Positions 20,794-29,753 of a stretch of DNA of 64,000 nt are shown one piece after another; position 1 is the first letter of the stretch; each line of letters begins with the position of its first letter. The notes beneath the pieces were generated by a model. That model did no database searches and was not told where the DNA came from. It saw nothing but the letters and a program-made list of their open reading frames with translations. Origin of the DNA: Novosphingobium sp. (lineage in GTDB: Bacteria > Pseudomonadota > Alphaproteobacteria > Sphingomonadales > Sphingomonadaceae); the NCBI RefSeq assembly GCF_030696665.1, contig NZ_JAUYRV010000046.1:496001-560000 (forward strand), given 5' to 3'. A program made the position numbers and the translations under genes.

Positions 20794-21666
20794 GTGGCTT
20801 CACTCAAGGAACTCAAGGGTCGGATCAACTCGGTCAAATCGACCCAGAAGATCACCAAGGCCAAGCAGATGGTCGCAGCCGCAAAGCTGCGCAAGGCGCA
20901 GGCGGCTGCCGAAGCCGCGCGTCCCTATGCCAGCCGACTGGCCGAAGTGATGGGCAGCCTTGCCACCAAGGTTGCAGGTCAGGACAACGGCCCGCTGCTG
21001 ATGCGCGGTACAGGGTCAGACAAGCGCCACCTCCTCGTCGTGGTCAACACCGACAAGGGCCTGTGCGGCGGTCTGAACTCGAATCTTGTCAAGGAAGCCA
21101 AGATTCAGGCCCGCGCGCTTGAAGCCGCTGGCAAGACCGTGACCTTCTACCTCGTAGGCAAGAAGGGCCGCGCGCCGATCAAGCGCGACTATCCGAACGG
21201 CATTGCTGCCGGATATGACACCAGCACCGTGCGCACGCCCGGCTTCGATGAAGCCAGCGCGATTGCCCACGAACTGATCGCCATGTTCGAGGCTGGCAAG
21301 TTCGATGTCGCGCATCTGATCGCCCCGGTGTTCAAGAACGCGCTGACGCAGCTGCCAGTGACAACGCAGCTGATCCCCGTGCCCGCCCCCGCTGTGAAGA
21401 GCGAAGGCGGATCGGTTGTGGAATATGAGCCGAGCGAGGAGGAAATCCTCGAGGAACTGCTGCCGCGCTATGTCACGACGCAGGTTTTCGGTGCGTTGCT
21501 GGAGCGCGAAGCTTCCGAACAGGGCGCCTCGATGACCGCAATGGACAACGCCACGCGCAACGCCGGCGATCTCATCAACAAGCTCACCATCCAGTACAAC
21601 CGCAGCCGTCAGGCCGCGATCACCACCGAACTCATCGAAATCATTGCTGGTGCCGAGGCACTGTAG
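20794..21666 (+). CDS. atpG: ATP synthase F1 subunit gamma
   Basis: A 290-residue gamma subunit, the rotating central shaft. The N-terminal helix [20 protein letters not shown] and C-terminal [20 protein letters not shown] are diagnostic. It starts with GTG at 20794 behind a strong GAGGAAGGA site, which lies immediately after a palindromic repeat, so the repeat ends just before the translation start region. Confidence 0.97.
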   Translation: MASLKELKGRINSVKSTQKITKAKQMVAAAKLRKAQAAAEAARPYASRLAEVMGSLATKVAGQDNGPLLMRGTGSDKRHLLVVVNTDKGLCGGLNSNLVKEAKIQARALEAAGKTVTFYLVGKKGRAPIKRDYPNGIAAGYDTSTVRTPGFDEASAIAHELIAMFEAGKFDVAHLIAPVFKNALTQLPVTTQLIPVPAPAVKSEGGSVVEYEPSEEEILEELLPRYVTTQVFGALLEREASEQGASMTAMDNATRNAGDLINKLTIQYNRSRQAAITTELIEIIAGAEAL

Positions 21667-21701
21667 CAACAACAAATGTCTTGGGCGCAGAAGCGCTCTG
21701 A

Positions 21702-23174
<1,473 letters not shown>

Positions 23175-23184
23175 GCTACGTGAG

Positions 23185-23280
23185 GCCCCTCCCGTAAACG
23201 GGAGGGGTTTGGGGTGGGCCTGTTCATACACAGTGCTTGCCCTCGCCCACCCCCGACCCCTCCCGCCTGCGGGAGGGGGG
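23185..23280. repeat. Paired CTCCCG palindromes between atpD and atpC
   Basis: Two palindromic cores, CCCCTCCCGTAAACGGGAGGGG and a CCTCCCGCCTGCGGGAGGG type, flank a ~40-base spacer and are bordered by GGTGGGC and GCCCACCC, giving an inverted pair. It is a shorter relative of the 121-base element at 14617 and 31896. It fills nearly all of the space between atpD and the atpC ribosome-binding site. Confidence 0.7.
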
Positions 23281-23291
23281 AGAAGATAGAA

Positions 23292-23549
23292 ATGTCCCTT
23301 CACTTCGAACTCGTCACCCCAGCCCGTCTCGTCCGTTCGGAAGAGGTGCACATGGTCGTCGTTCCCGGCACCGACGGTGAATTCGGCGTGCTGGAAGGCC
23401 ACGCGCCGTTCATGTCGACGGTGAAGGACGGCTCGATCAAGGTCTACAAGTCGGCGGGCTCTGCGCCGGAAGAGATCAAGGTTCAGGGCGGCTTTGCCGA
23501 AGTTGGCGTCAACGGCCTGACCGTTCTGGCTGAACACGTCGAAGGCTGA
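23292..23549 (+). CDS. atpC: ATP synthase F1 subunit epsilon
   Basis: An 85-residue epsilon subunit consisting only of the N-terminal beta-sandwich domain ([32 protein letters not shown]); the C-terminal helical hairpin seen in longer epsilon subunits is absent, as in many alphaproteobacteria. The ATG at 23292 follows GGGGGAGA. An in-frame start at 23214 would lie within the repeat and is rejected. It is the last gene of the operon and is followed by a terminator. Confidence 0.95.
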   Translation: MSLHFELVTPARLVRSEEVHMVVVPGTDGEFGVLEGHAPFMSTVKDGSIKVYKSAGSAPEEIKVQGGFAEVGVNGLTVLAEHVEG

Positions 23550-23570
23550 TTGGTCTTATCCGTGACACCG

Positions 23571-23602
23571 AAAGGGCTGGCCTGCGAAGGTCGGCCCTTT
23601 TC
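23571..23602 (+). terminator. Rho-independent terminator of the atp operon
   Basis: The sequence AAAGGGCTGGCC, loop, GGTCGGCCCTTTT forms a stem followed by a short T-run, 20 bases after the atpC stop. It is followed at 23641 by another palindromic repeat; the rest of the 322-base gap to the next gene holds that repeat, a short palindrome and presumed promoter sequence. Confidence 0.75.
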
Positions 23603-23640
23603 GTTTGTCGAATTCAGACCTTCGTCTTTCCTACATTTCA

Positions 23641-23740
23641 TCGTCATTCCCGCGCAGGTGGGAATCCAGTCAAATAGAGCAGCCGTCGCACAGCGACGAC
23701 CTTTTGTGCGCTGGATTCCCGCCTGCGCGGGAATGACGAA
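23641..23740. repeat. Paired palindromic repeat (GTCATTCCCGCG type), copy 2
   Basis: The arms TCGTCATTCCCGCGCAGG and CCTGCGCGGGAATGACGA form an inverted pair about 100 bases apart, each carrying an internal GGAATCCAG or CTGGATTCC extension. It is the same family as the element between atpA and atpG, and lies between the atp terminator and the desA-like promoter region. Confidence 0.75.
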
Positions 23741-23749
23741 GGTGGGGTG

Positions 23750-23764
23750 GCATACATCGTATGC
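23750..23764. promoter_or_regulatory. Perfect palindrome upstream of desA-like gene, candidate operator
   Basis: GCATACATCGTATGC is a perfect inverted repeat (GCATAC-ATC-GTATGC) 108 bases before the desA-like start, followed by a further CATAC (CACATAC). It sits in AT-richer DNA between a repeat element and the gene. The binding protein is unknown; GntR- or MarR-type regulators of O-demethylase genes use sites of this size. Confidence 0.4.
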
Positions 23765-23871
23765 AACACATACATTTTTCATTCACTTCATCATTCCGAA
23801 CTTTTCAAGCACGCGAAAATAGTGCATAGCCTCTCCACAGCCGTGAAATCGCATCGGGAGAGCCAAGAACC

Positions 23872-25260
23872 ATGTCCCAGACACTCGAACAGGTCATCCA
23901 GAACGCCGGTGACCTCGTCAATTTCGTCCGCAACCAGCAGGTCGGGCCAAACGTCTATCCGGGCGTTCCATCAGAATTCTCGAACTGGCGCGCTGAGCAG
24001 TGGGCATGGGGCCACACAGCCGTGCTTTACAACCAGTCGTACCACATGGTCGATCTGGCGGTTAAGGGGCCGGATGCGTTCAAGATGCTGGAACACCTCG
24101 GCATCAACTCGTTCAAGAACTTCCAGCCGGACCGCGCCAAGCAGTTCGTGCCCGTCACCCCCGATGGCTACGTGATCGGTGACGTGATCCTGTTCTATCT
24201 TGATGAGAACCACTTCAACCTCGTCGGCCGCGCGCCGACCATCGAATGGGTCGAATTCCACGCCGCCAGCGGCAACTGGAACGTCACCGTAGAGCGTGAC
24301 GAACGCTGGGCGATGCGCACCGACGGCAAGCGCAACTCGTATCGCTTTCAGGTGCAAGGCCCGAACGCGATGAAGATCATCGAGAAGGCCACCGGCAAGA
24401 CCCCGCCCGAACTCAAATTCTTCCACATGACCCGCATGACCATCGGCGGCAAGGAAGTGCGTGCGCTGCGTCACGGCATGGCCGGGCAGCCGGGCTTTGA
24501 GCTGATGGGCCCGTGGGAAGACTATGGCGCGGTGCATGCCGCGCTGGTCGAGGCTGGCAAGGAGTTCCAGATGGCACTGGTCGGTGGGCGTGCCTATTCG
24601 TCCAATACGCTGGAATCCGGCTGGATCCCCTCGCCCTTCCCCGCGATCTACACCGGCGAGGCGCTCGCGCCCTACCGCGCATGGCTCTCGGCCAATTCCT
24701 ATGAAGCCAAGTGCTCGGTCGGCGGCAGCTATGTGCCCGAAACCATCGAAGGCTATTACACCACGCCGTGGGATCTGGGTTACGGGCCGTTCGTGAAGTT
24801 CGATCATGACTTCATCGGTCGCCCCGCGCTCGAAAAGATGGCAGCCGAAGGCAAGCACCGCACCAAGGTGACGCTGGCGCTCGACAACGAAGACGTGATG
24901 CGCGTCCAGTCGTCGGCGCTCAGCACCGGCGACCGCGCGAAGTTCATGGAATACCCCAGCGCCGTGTACTCGATGCACCCGTTCGATCAGGTGCTGGCAG
25001 ACGGCAAGATGGTCGGCCTCTCCACATGGATCGGCTACACTGCCAACGAGGGCAAGTTCCTGACGCTCGCCATGATGGAGCCGGGCTTTGAAACGCCGGG
25101 CACCGAAGTCAGCCTGCTGTGGGGCGAACCGAATGGCGGCACCACCAAGCCCACCGTGGAACCGCACGTGCAGACCGAAATCAAGGCTACTGTTTCCGCC
25201 GTGCCCTATGTCGCCGCCGCGCGCGACAACTACGCCGAGGGCTGGCGCACGCGCAAATAG
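23872..25260 (+). CDS. desA: THF-dependent aromatic O-demethylase, DesA/LigM family
   Basis: A 462-residue protein of the GcvT-like fold that moves the methyl group of methoxyaromatics onto tetrahydrofolate, giving the free phenol and 5-methyl-THF. The family patterns I recall from Sphingobium LigM and DesA are strong: EFSNWRAEQWAWG, QSYHMVDL, AKQFVPVTP.GYVIGD, RALRHGMAG, SNTLESGWIPSP, GYGPFVKFDHDFIGR and LLWGEPNGGTTKPTVEPH. It differs from what I recall of LigM in much of its length, so a DesA-type (syringate) specificity seems likelier, but vanillate or 3-O-methylgallate cannot be excluded. The next gene is a ligE-like beta-etherase. A GGGAGAG site precedes the ATG. Confidence 0.85.
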   Translation: MSQTLEQVIQNAGDLVNFVRNQQVGPNVYPGVPSEFSNWRAEQWAWGHTAVLYNQSYHMVDLAVKGPDAFKMLEHLGINSFKNFQPDRAKQFVPVTPDGYVIGDVILFYLDENHFNLVGRAPTIEWVEFHAASGNWNVTVERDERWAMRTDGKRNSYRFQVQGPNAMKIIEKATGKTPPELKFFHMTRMTIGGKEVRALRHGMAGQPGFELMGPWEDYGAVHAALVEAGKEFQMALVGGRAYSSNTLESGWIPSPFPAIYTGEALAPYRAWLSANSYEAKCSVGGSYVPETIEGYYTTPWDLGYGPFVKFDHDFIGRPALEKMAAEGKHRTKVTLALDNEDVMRVQSSALSTGDRAKFMEYPSAVYSMHPFDQVLADGKMVGLSTWIGYTANEGKFLTLAMMEPGFETPGTEVSLLWGEPNGGTTKPTVEPHVQTEIKATVSAVPYVAAARDNYAEGWRTRK

Positions 25261-25283
25261 GCTACGGGCGAAAGCCTGACAGC

Positions 25284-25322
25284 GAGAGCGCCGGCCCATC
25301 CCGACGGGTCCGGCGCTCTTTG
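25284..25322 (+). terminator. Terminator after desA-like gene
   Basis: GAGAGCGCCGGCCC and GGGTCCGGCGCTCTTT form a long GC-rich stem followed by TTTGTGTTT, 24 bases after the stop codon. It suggests the desA-like and ligE-like genes have separate transcripts. Confidence 0.8.
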
Positions 25323-25350
25323 TGTTTGTCGTTCCTATTCCACCCTTCCT

Positions 25351-25445
25351 CGTCGCCCCGGGCTTGACCCGGGGTTGGGCTTCTTTTGCGGGATTGCGCG
25401 GTATCGCAAGAACAAGCCTTGCCCCGGATCAAGTCCGGGGCGACG
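25351..25445. repeat. Paired CGTCGCCCCGG repeat, family 3 copy 1
   Basis: CGTCGCCCCGGGCTTGACCC and, 55 bases on, GGATCAAGTCCGGGGCGACG form an inverted pair, each with its own small palindrome (CCCCGGGCTTGACCCGGGG). This is a third repeat family, distinct from the GTCATTCCCGCG and CTCCCG types. A related pair is at 50681-50778. Confidence 0.7.
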
Positions 25446-25467
25446 TGAGTGCAGGACCAGCATGAAG

Positions 25468-25484
25468 CACAAATATCGTTTGTG
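25468..25484. promoter_or_regulatory. Palindrome upstream of ligE-like gene, candidate operator
   Basis: CACAAATATCGTTTGTG is a perfect inverted repeat (CACAAA and TTTGTG around TATCG) about 50 bases upstream of the ligE-like start. It lies in a short AT-rich stretch right after a repeat element, where a promoter would be expected. The binding protein is unknown. Confidence 0.4.
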
Positions 25485-25532
25485 TTACTAACAATATCTG
25501 GCAGTATGCTCGCAACAAAAAGTGAGGATGCA

Positions 25533-26372
25533 ATGGCCGCCAACAACACCATCACCTTCTATGATCTGGCCCTCTCCACAGGCGCCACGATCAGCCCGTT
25601 CGTCTGGGCCACCAAGTACGCCTTGAAGCACAAGGGCTTCGATCTCGATGTCGTGCCCGGCGGTTTCACCGGCATTCTTGAGCGCACCGGCGGCAAGACC
25701 GAACGCTTGCCCGCCATCGTCGACGATGGTGAGTTCGTGCTCGATAGCTGGGGCATCGTCGAATACCTCGACGCCAAGTATCCTGACCGCCCTGCCCTAA
25801 TCCCGCATGAAAGCGTTGCCGCCACCACCAAGGCGCTCGACAACTGGTTCTGGAATGCCGCCGTCGGCCCGTGGATGTTCTGCTTCTGTCAGGATTACCG
25901 CGATCTTTCGCTGCCGCAGGACCACGAATATGTGACCCACAGCCGCGAAAAGATGCTCGGTCGCAAGCTGGAAGACGTCCAGGCCGGTCGCGAAGGACGC
26001 CTGCCGAAGATCAGCGCCGCTCTGGAACCGTTGCGTGCTGCGATTGGCCAGCACCAATGGCTCGGCGGATCGACGCCGAACTATGCGGACTACCGCATCA
26101 TGGGCGGCATCCTCTTCACCGCATCAGTGTGCAAGACGCCGGTTTTGGCCAACGATGACCCGCTGCGCGATTGGATCGAGCGCTGCCTCGATCTTTATGG
26201 CGGCCTTGGCCGTCACCCCGGCCTGTTCCCGCTCTTCGGGCTTGAGCAGCGCGAAGGTGACCCGGACCTGTTCAACCGCGCCGCAGGCCAGGGCGGCATC
26301 TACAAGCGCAACACCGGCCCGGATTCGACCCGCGCCGAAACCCAGCGCATCACGGAAGGCATGTCGAAGTAA
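25533..26372 (+). CDS. ligE: Glutathione S-transferase, LigE-type beta-etherase
   Basis: A 279-residue GST closely matching what I recall of Sphingobium LigE/LigP, which cleave the beta-aryl ether bond of lignin-derived dimers with glutathione. Shared stretches include NNTITFYDLALSTGATISP, TKYALKHKGFD, VPGGFTGILERTGGK, VDDGE.VLDSW, the DLSLPQD motif, KLEDVQAGRE, and DPLRDWIERCLDL with GLGRHPG. The N-terminal half is the thioredoxin fold. The ATG at 25533 is preferred since it matches the family N-terminus and follows GTGAGGA; an in-frame ATG at 25449 lies in the upstream repeat region. Stereospecificity is not determined here. Confidence 0.9.
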   Translation: MAANNTITFYDLALSTGATISPFVWATKYALKHKGFDLDVVPGGFTGILERTGGKTERLPAIVDDGEFVLDSWGIVEYLDAKYPDRPALIPHESVAATTKALDNWFWNAAVGPWMFCFCQDYRDLSLPQDHEYVTHSREKMLGRKLEDVQAGREGRLPKISAALEPLRAAIGQHQWLGGSTPNYADYRIMGGILFTASVCKTPVLANDDPLRDWIERCLDLYGGLGRHPGLFPLFGLEQREGDPDLFNRAAGQGGIYKRNTGPDSTRAETQRITEGMSK

Positions 26373-26381
26373 CGATCCAAA

Positions 26382-26406
26382 GCCGGGCGGCGACCAACCG
26401 CCCGGC
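26382..26406. terminator. Hairpin between convergent ligE-like and nucleoside hydrolase genes
   Basis: GCCGGGCGG and CCGCCCGGC are perfect 9-base arms around CGACCAA, in the 40-base gap between the two convergent genes. No T-run follows in either direction, but its position fits a bidirectional terminator. Confidence 0.5.
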
Positions 26407-26412
26407 ATCCGA

Positions 26413-27417
26413 TCATTTCAGCTTGGCCAGCATGTCGGCAAAGGTCAGCCGCGTGTCGATGGTGGTGTAGACCCGGATTTGGCGGCCTTGCGGATTGGCC
26501 TGATACAGCCCGTCAGCGCGGATCAGGGGGCATGGCCGCATCACATAATCGCTCGACGCCGGATCAGGTTCGAACGTGGATTGCAGCGCGGTCAGTGTCA
26601 CCAGCGGGCTATCGCCCAGCACATAGGTTTCGCCGGTCGACAGATCGAACTTGGCGACCATCTCCCAGACCTTCTCAACCTCGGCCACCAGCCATGCCGA
26701 AAGTCCGCCACGCGCCTTCATTTCCATGAGTTCCGCTGCGCTGAAAAGCATCCGGCGATAGGTGTTGCGCGGCACCTGCCAGATCGGAACGGTGGACCGG
26801 TTGAACACGACTTGCGCGGCCACCGTATCAATCGTGAGGTTGTATTCGGCAGGTGTGGCGTTTGGTACCGGAATGCCCAGCCCTTCATATTCCTGCCCGC
26901 CGATCCACACCAGCGTCATGCGCTTGGCAATGGCCGGTTCGATCAGCAGCGCCATCGCCAGATCGGTAAGGCCCGCACCCGCGCAATAGAATAGCGGGCG
27001 GGCATCATCGCGCATCGCTTCGGCAATGATCACATCGGTCGCCGCCGTGCGCGTGGGCACCTGCATTGACGTGATGGCTTTTGCTGCCCCGGCGATGACC
27101 GGAACCTTGCCTTCCATGCCCAACTTGCCCAGCAGTTCCACCCCACGCGCTGCCGATGCCTTCGCCTGATCGCCGGGGCCGCCCCACGGCTCATTCTCAT
27201 GCATGTGCGAACCGATGATCGCGCGGATTTCGACCGAGGGTGACCGCAAATGGTGGGCCAGCTGGAACAGCCCATCAGGATCGCCCGCCAGATCATTGTC
27301 CACAATCACGCGGTAACGCCGGGGATCGCGCGCAGCAAAGGCCGGAACCGGCAAGGCAAGGGCGCTGGCAATCGCCCCTATCGACAGCAGCAGACCGCGG
27401 CGGTTTGGCTTTATCAT
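26413..27417 (-). CDS. Secreted nucleoside hydrolase-like protein
   Basis: A 334-residue protein with an N-terminal Arg-rich plus hydrophobic export signal ending PVPAFA, then a nucleoside hydrolase (IunH-like) fold. The calcium-binding aspartate cluster appears as VDNDLAGDPDGL, a variant of the canonical DTDPGIDDA. It is expected to hydrolyse an N-glycosidic bond in the periplasm, but the substrate is unclear. Its ATG overlaps the stop of the upstream iclR gene as ATGA. It is the last gene of an operon of four overlapping genes and converges on the ligE-like gene. Confidence 0.8.
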   Translation of the reverse strand: MIKPNRRGLLLSIGAIASALALPVPAFAARDPRRYRVIVDNDLAGDPDGLFQLAHHLRSPSVEIRAIIGSHMHENEPWGGPGDQAKASAARGVELLGKLGMEGKVPVIAGAAKAITSMQVPTRTAATDVIIAEAMRDDARPLFYCAGAGLTDLAMALLIEPAIAKRMTLVWIGGQEYEGLGIPVPNATPAEYNLTIDTVAAQVVFNRSTVPIWQVPRNTYRRMLFSAAELMEMKARGGLSAWLVAEVEKVWEMVAKFDLSTGETYVLGDSPLVTLTALQSTFEPDPASSDYVMRPCPLIRADGLYQANPQGRQIRVYTTIDTRLTFADMLAKLK

Positions 27418-28163
27418 CCGGCCTGAATGGCAGCAGCCGTGCGGATCAGCAAGGCAGCGATGCGCGCCTCGCTGGCAGCATCAAAGCGCACTGCTGGCAC
27501 GGCCACGCTGAACGCACCCATCAGTTGCCGGTCGATCCACACCGGCACCGCCGTGCCGCAAATGCCGGGCGTCGCCTCTTCCCGCGCAACGCAGATGCCT
27601 TCGTTGCGAATGCGGCTGAAATCGGCGCGCAATTCAGCCTCGGTCGTGCGTGTTGCGGCGGTAAAGCGCTCGCGTTGCACCTGTTCGAAGTAGCGCGCCA
27701 ATTCGCCCTCGGGCAACCACGCCAGCATGACCTTGCCCGCCGCCAATGCGTGCAACGGCCGCCGCGTGCCGGGATCGACGGCATAGCGCAGTGCCTGATC
27801 GCTTGCCTCGGTCACCAGCGCTTCCACGTCCCAATCGCGCCGCACCATGAACGATGACGTCTCGTTCAATTCGCTGCGCAGCGCACGCACCAGTGGCGTT
27901 ACGCGATCTTCCAGCGTCAGCGCCGCATCGGGCGCGCGCAACCGCTCAAGCCCCGGCCCCGGCAGATAACGCCGCCCTTCGCGCGCCAGATAGCCGCGCT
28001 CGGTCAAAGTGGCCAGCAGGTAGGACAGGCTGCTGACCGGGATCGCCAGCGCGCCTGCGATCTCCTGCGCCACCGCGCCCTGCCGATGCGCGACGACATA
28101 CTCGATCACATCGAGCGTGCGCATCGCTGATTTGACAGGATTGGAGGCGGCAGGAGTGATCAC
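27414..28163 (-). CDS. IclR family transcriptional regulator
   Basis: A 249-residue IclR regulator: an N-terminal winged helix (TLDVIEYVVAHRQGAVAQEIAGAL, SSLSYLLATLTERGYL) and the C-terminal effector-binding domain (RRPLHALAAGKVMLAWLP, CGTAVPVW). Family members often control catabolic operons and bind small aromatic or acidic effectors. It starts with GTG overlapping the NTF2-like stop as GTGA, and its stop overlaps the nucleoside hydrolase start as ATGA, so it lies inside the operon it probably controls. An ATG 13 codons in is the alternative start. Confidence 0.9.
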   Translation of the reverse strand: MITPAASNPVKSAMRTLDVIEYVVAHRQGAVAQEIAGALAIPVSSLSYLLATLTERGYLAREGRRYLPGPGLERLRAPDAALTLEDRVTPLVRALRSELNETSSFMVRRDWDVEALVTEASDQALRYAVDPGTRRPLHALAAGKVMLAWLPEGELARYFEQVQRERFTAATRTTEAELRADFSRIRNEGICVAREEATPGICGTAVPVWIDRQLMGAFSVAVPAVRFDAASEARIAALLIRTAAAIQAG

Positions 28164-28552
28164 TTGAACAACAGGCTACCCCGCCGCTCTGCAAAGCGCC
28201 AGCCCTCGGCGGTCAGCACGAAGCGGTCATGGAACGATCCTACCAGCGGCACAGGATCGCCCGTGAACAGCAGCATGGCACTGGTGCCGTGCGCCGTCGT
28301 CGGGCTTTCCACGTCGATCACCACGTTCGAACAGACATGCCGAGTGGTGCGGGCTGCGCGCGCCTTGAACGCGGCAAGGATCGCCTCGCGCCCTTCCACG
28401 CCCGCATCGGGTGCAGTCGGGCGGAACATCACGCCGTCCTCGGCATAGAGCGCCGCCACTTCATCCCACCGTGCCTCGTCGTTGAGATTGGCGTAAAGCG
28501 CTATCAGCCGCGCGCAATCGGCTTCTGCGCCGCGCCGCTCATCAGGCGTCAC
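28160..28552 (-). CDS. SnoaL/NTF2-like small protein
   Basis: A 130-residue protein of the NTF2-like fold (SnoaL-type): LIALYANLNDEARWDEVAALYAEDGVM followed by FKARAARTTRHVCSNVVIDV and the GSFHDRFVLTAEGWRFAERRG end. Such domains are often hydrolases, isomerases or dioxygenase beta-like subunits in catabolic clusters. The GTG at 28552 is chosen, overlapping the metE-like stop as GTGA; an upstream ATG at 28606 would place the start well inside the metE-like gene. Enzymatic role unknown. Confidence 0.82.
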   Translation of the reverse strand: MTPDERRGAEADCARLIALYANLNDEARWDEVAALYAEDGVMFRPTAPDAGVEGREAILAAFKARAARTTRHVCSNVVIDVESPTTAHGTSAMLLFTGDPVPLVGSFHDRFVLTAEGWRFAERRGSLLFK

Positions 28553-29682
28553 AGGCGGCCCGCGGCGATGTCCGCGCCTTCGCGCAGGGACTTGAGCTTG
28601 CGCCACGTCACGATGGGATCAAGCTTGCCATAGCCCGCAAACGTGCCGAACCCGCAGTCCGTGCTGGCAACCACGCGATCCGCACCCACGATGGCGGCAA
28701 AGCGCTCAATGCGCTGCGCGATCAGTTCAGGATGCTCGATATAGTTGGAGCAGGTGTCGATCAGGCCCGGTGCAAGGATCTTGTGGTCCGGCAGCTTGGC
28801 CTCCTTCCACACCTTCCATTCGTGTTCGTGGCGCGGGTTGGCCGCTTCGAACAGGATTGTGGCGGGGCGCGCCTTGATGATCGTGTCCACTACGCGCTCC
28901 AGCGGAATGTCGTGATCGTGTGGGCCTTCATAGTTGCCCCAGCAGATGTGCATGCGCATCTTTTCGGGCGGAATGTTCGCCGTCGCCGCATTCAGCGCCT
29001 CGACGTTCGCTTCGGCCACCTTGACGAATTCCTCGTCGGTCAGATCCTGATAGCCGGTGTGGCGGCTCATCGCCAGATCGGGGCAGTCGAGTTGCAGGTA
29101 GAAGCCTGCCGCAACGATGGTCTCGTATTCCTCGCGCATCGCATCGACCAGATCGGCGAGGTAGGCCTCGTGCGTCGGATAGTGGCGGTTCACCTGAAAC
29201 GCGGTAATCAGCCCCGGCGAAGCGGCGTTGAGGAAAGCTTCGGTATCGGGCGCTGCGTGCTTTTCCAGCGCAGCTTTGAAGCGGCGAATGTCTTCGTGCA
29301 GCGGATCGAGCGTGATCAGGCGAACGTCACCGATGCACGATGCGCGCACGAATTCCTGGCTGCCCATGATCGCCGAGAGCTTCTTCACAAGGTTCGGCAC
29401 TTCGGCCAGATCTGCCGCAGGCTTGCGATCAATGTGCCCACCAAAGCCCGAAAGGCGCTCGATCATGTAGGTCGAATAGCCAACCTTGCCCAGTTCCCCG
29501 TCAGACACGACCGAGACCCCGGCCTCAACCTGAGCCTTGACCCCCGCATCAACCGCAGCCGACACAACGCGGTCAAATTCCACTGCGTCATAAGGCTCGC
29601 CCTTGTCGCGCGCCAGCAGCAGCGGGGTCAATTCGTCTCCGCGCGGGAGACTGCCGACGTGGGTGGTTTTGATCCGGGCCAT
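28549..29682 (-). CDS. Cobalamin-independent methionine-synthase-like (MetE/UROD fold) protein
   Basis: A 377-residue MetE-like protein containing only the C-terminal-type catalytic barrel, so it is not full-length MetE. It starts MARIKTTHVGSLPRGDEL. The zinc site is complete: His245 and Cys247 (MHICWGN), Glu279 (LFEAANP) and Cys343 (TDCGFGTF). Where MetE has a DEPAL-type stretch, this protein has LQLDCPDLAM. Proteins of this group move methyl or alkyl groups to a zinc-activated thiol; the substrate here is unknown. It heads an operon with NTF2-like, iclR and nucleoside hydrolase genes, and lies near a gene for a 5-methyl-THF-producing O-demethylase. No MesX-like (DUF1852) partner is seen. 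Confidence 0.82.
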   Translation of the reverse strand: MARIKTTHVGSLPRGDELTPLLLARDKGEPYDAVEFDRVVSAAVDAGVKAQVEAGVSVVSDGELGKVGYSTYMIERLSGFGGHIDRKPAADLAEVPNLVKKLSAIMGSQEFVRASCIGDVRLITLDPLHEDIRRFKAALEKHAAPDTEAFLNAASPGLITAFQVNRHYPTHEAYLADLVDAMREEYETIVAAGFYLQLDCPDLAMSRHTGYQDLTDEEFVKVAEANVEALNAATANIPPEKMRMHICWGNYEGPHDHDIPLERVVDTIIKARPATILFEAANPRHEHEWKVWKEAKLPDHKILAPGLIDTCSNYIEHPELIAQRIERFAAIVGADRVVASTDCGFGTFAGYGKLDPIVTWRKLKSLREGADIAAGRL

Positions 29683-29740
29683 TTCGCAAACCTCTCCGTA
29701 AGTTCATATCCGTGAAAATTTCATAGCGAAGTTTGCAAAC
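29683..29740. promoter_or_regulatory. Palindrome GTTTGCAAAC, candidate operator of metE-like operon
   Basis: GTTTGCAAAC at 29731-29740 is a perfect palindrome within GCGAAGTTTGCAAACGAA, and a half-match TTCGCAAAC lies at 29683-29691, next to the metE-like start codon. Both lie in the 71-base gap between the AraC gene and the metE-like gene. The IclR regulator encoded in the operon is the likeliest binder. Confidence 0.4.
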
Positions 29741-29753
29741 GAAACAAGCGGTT

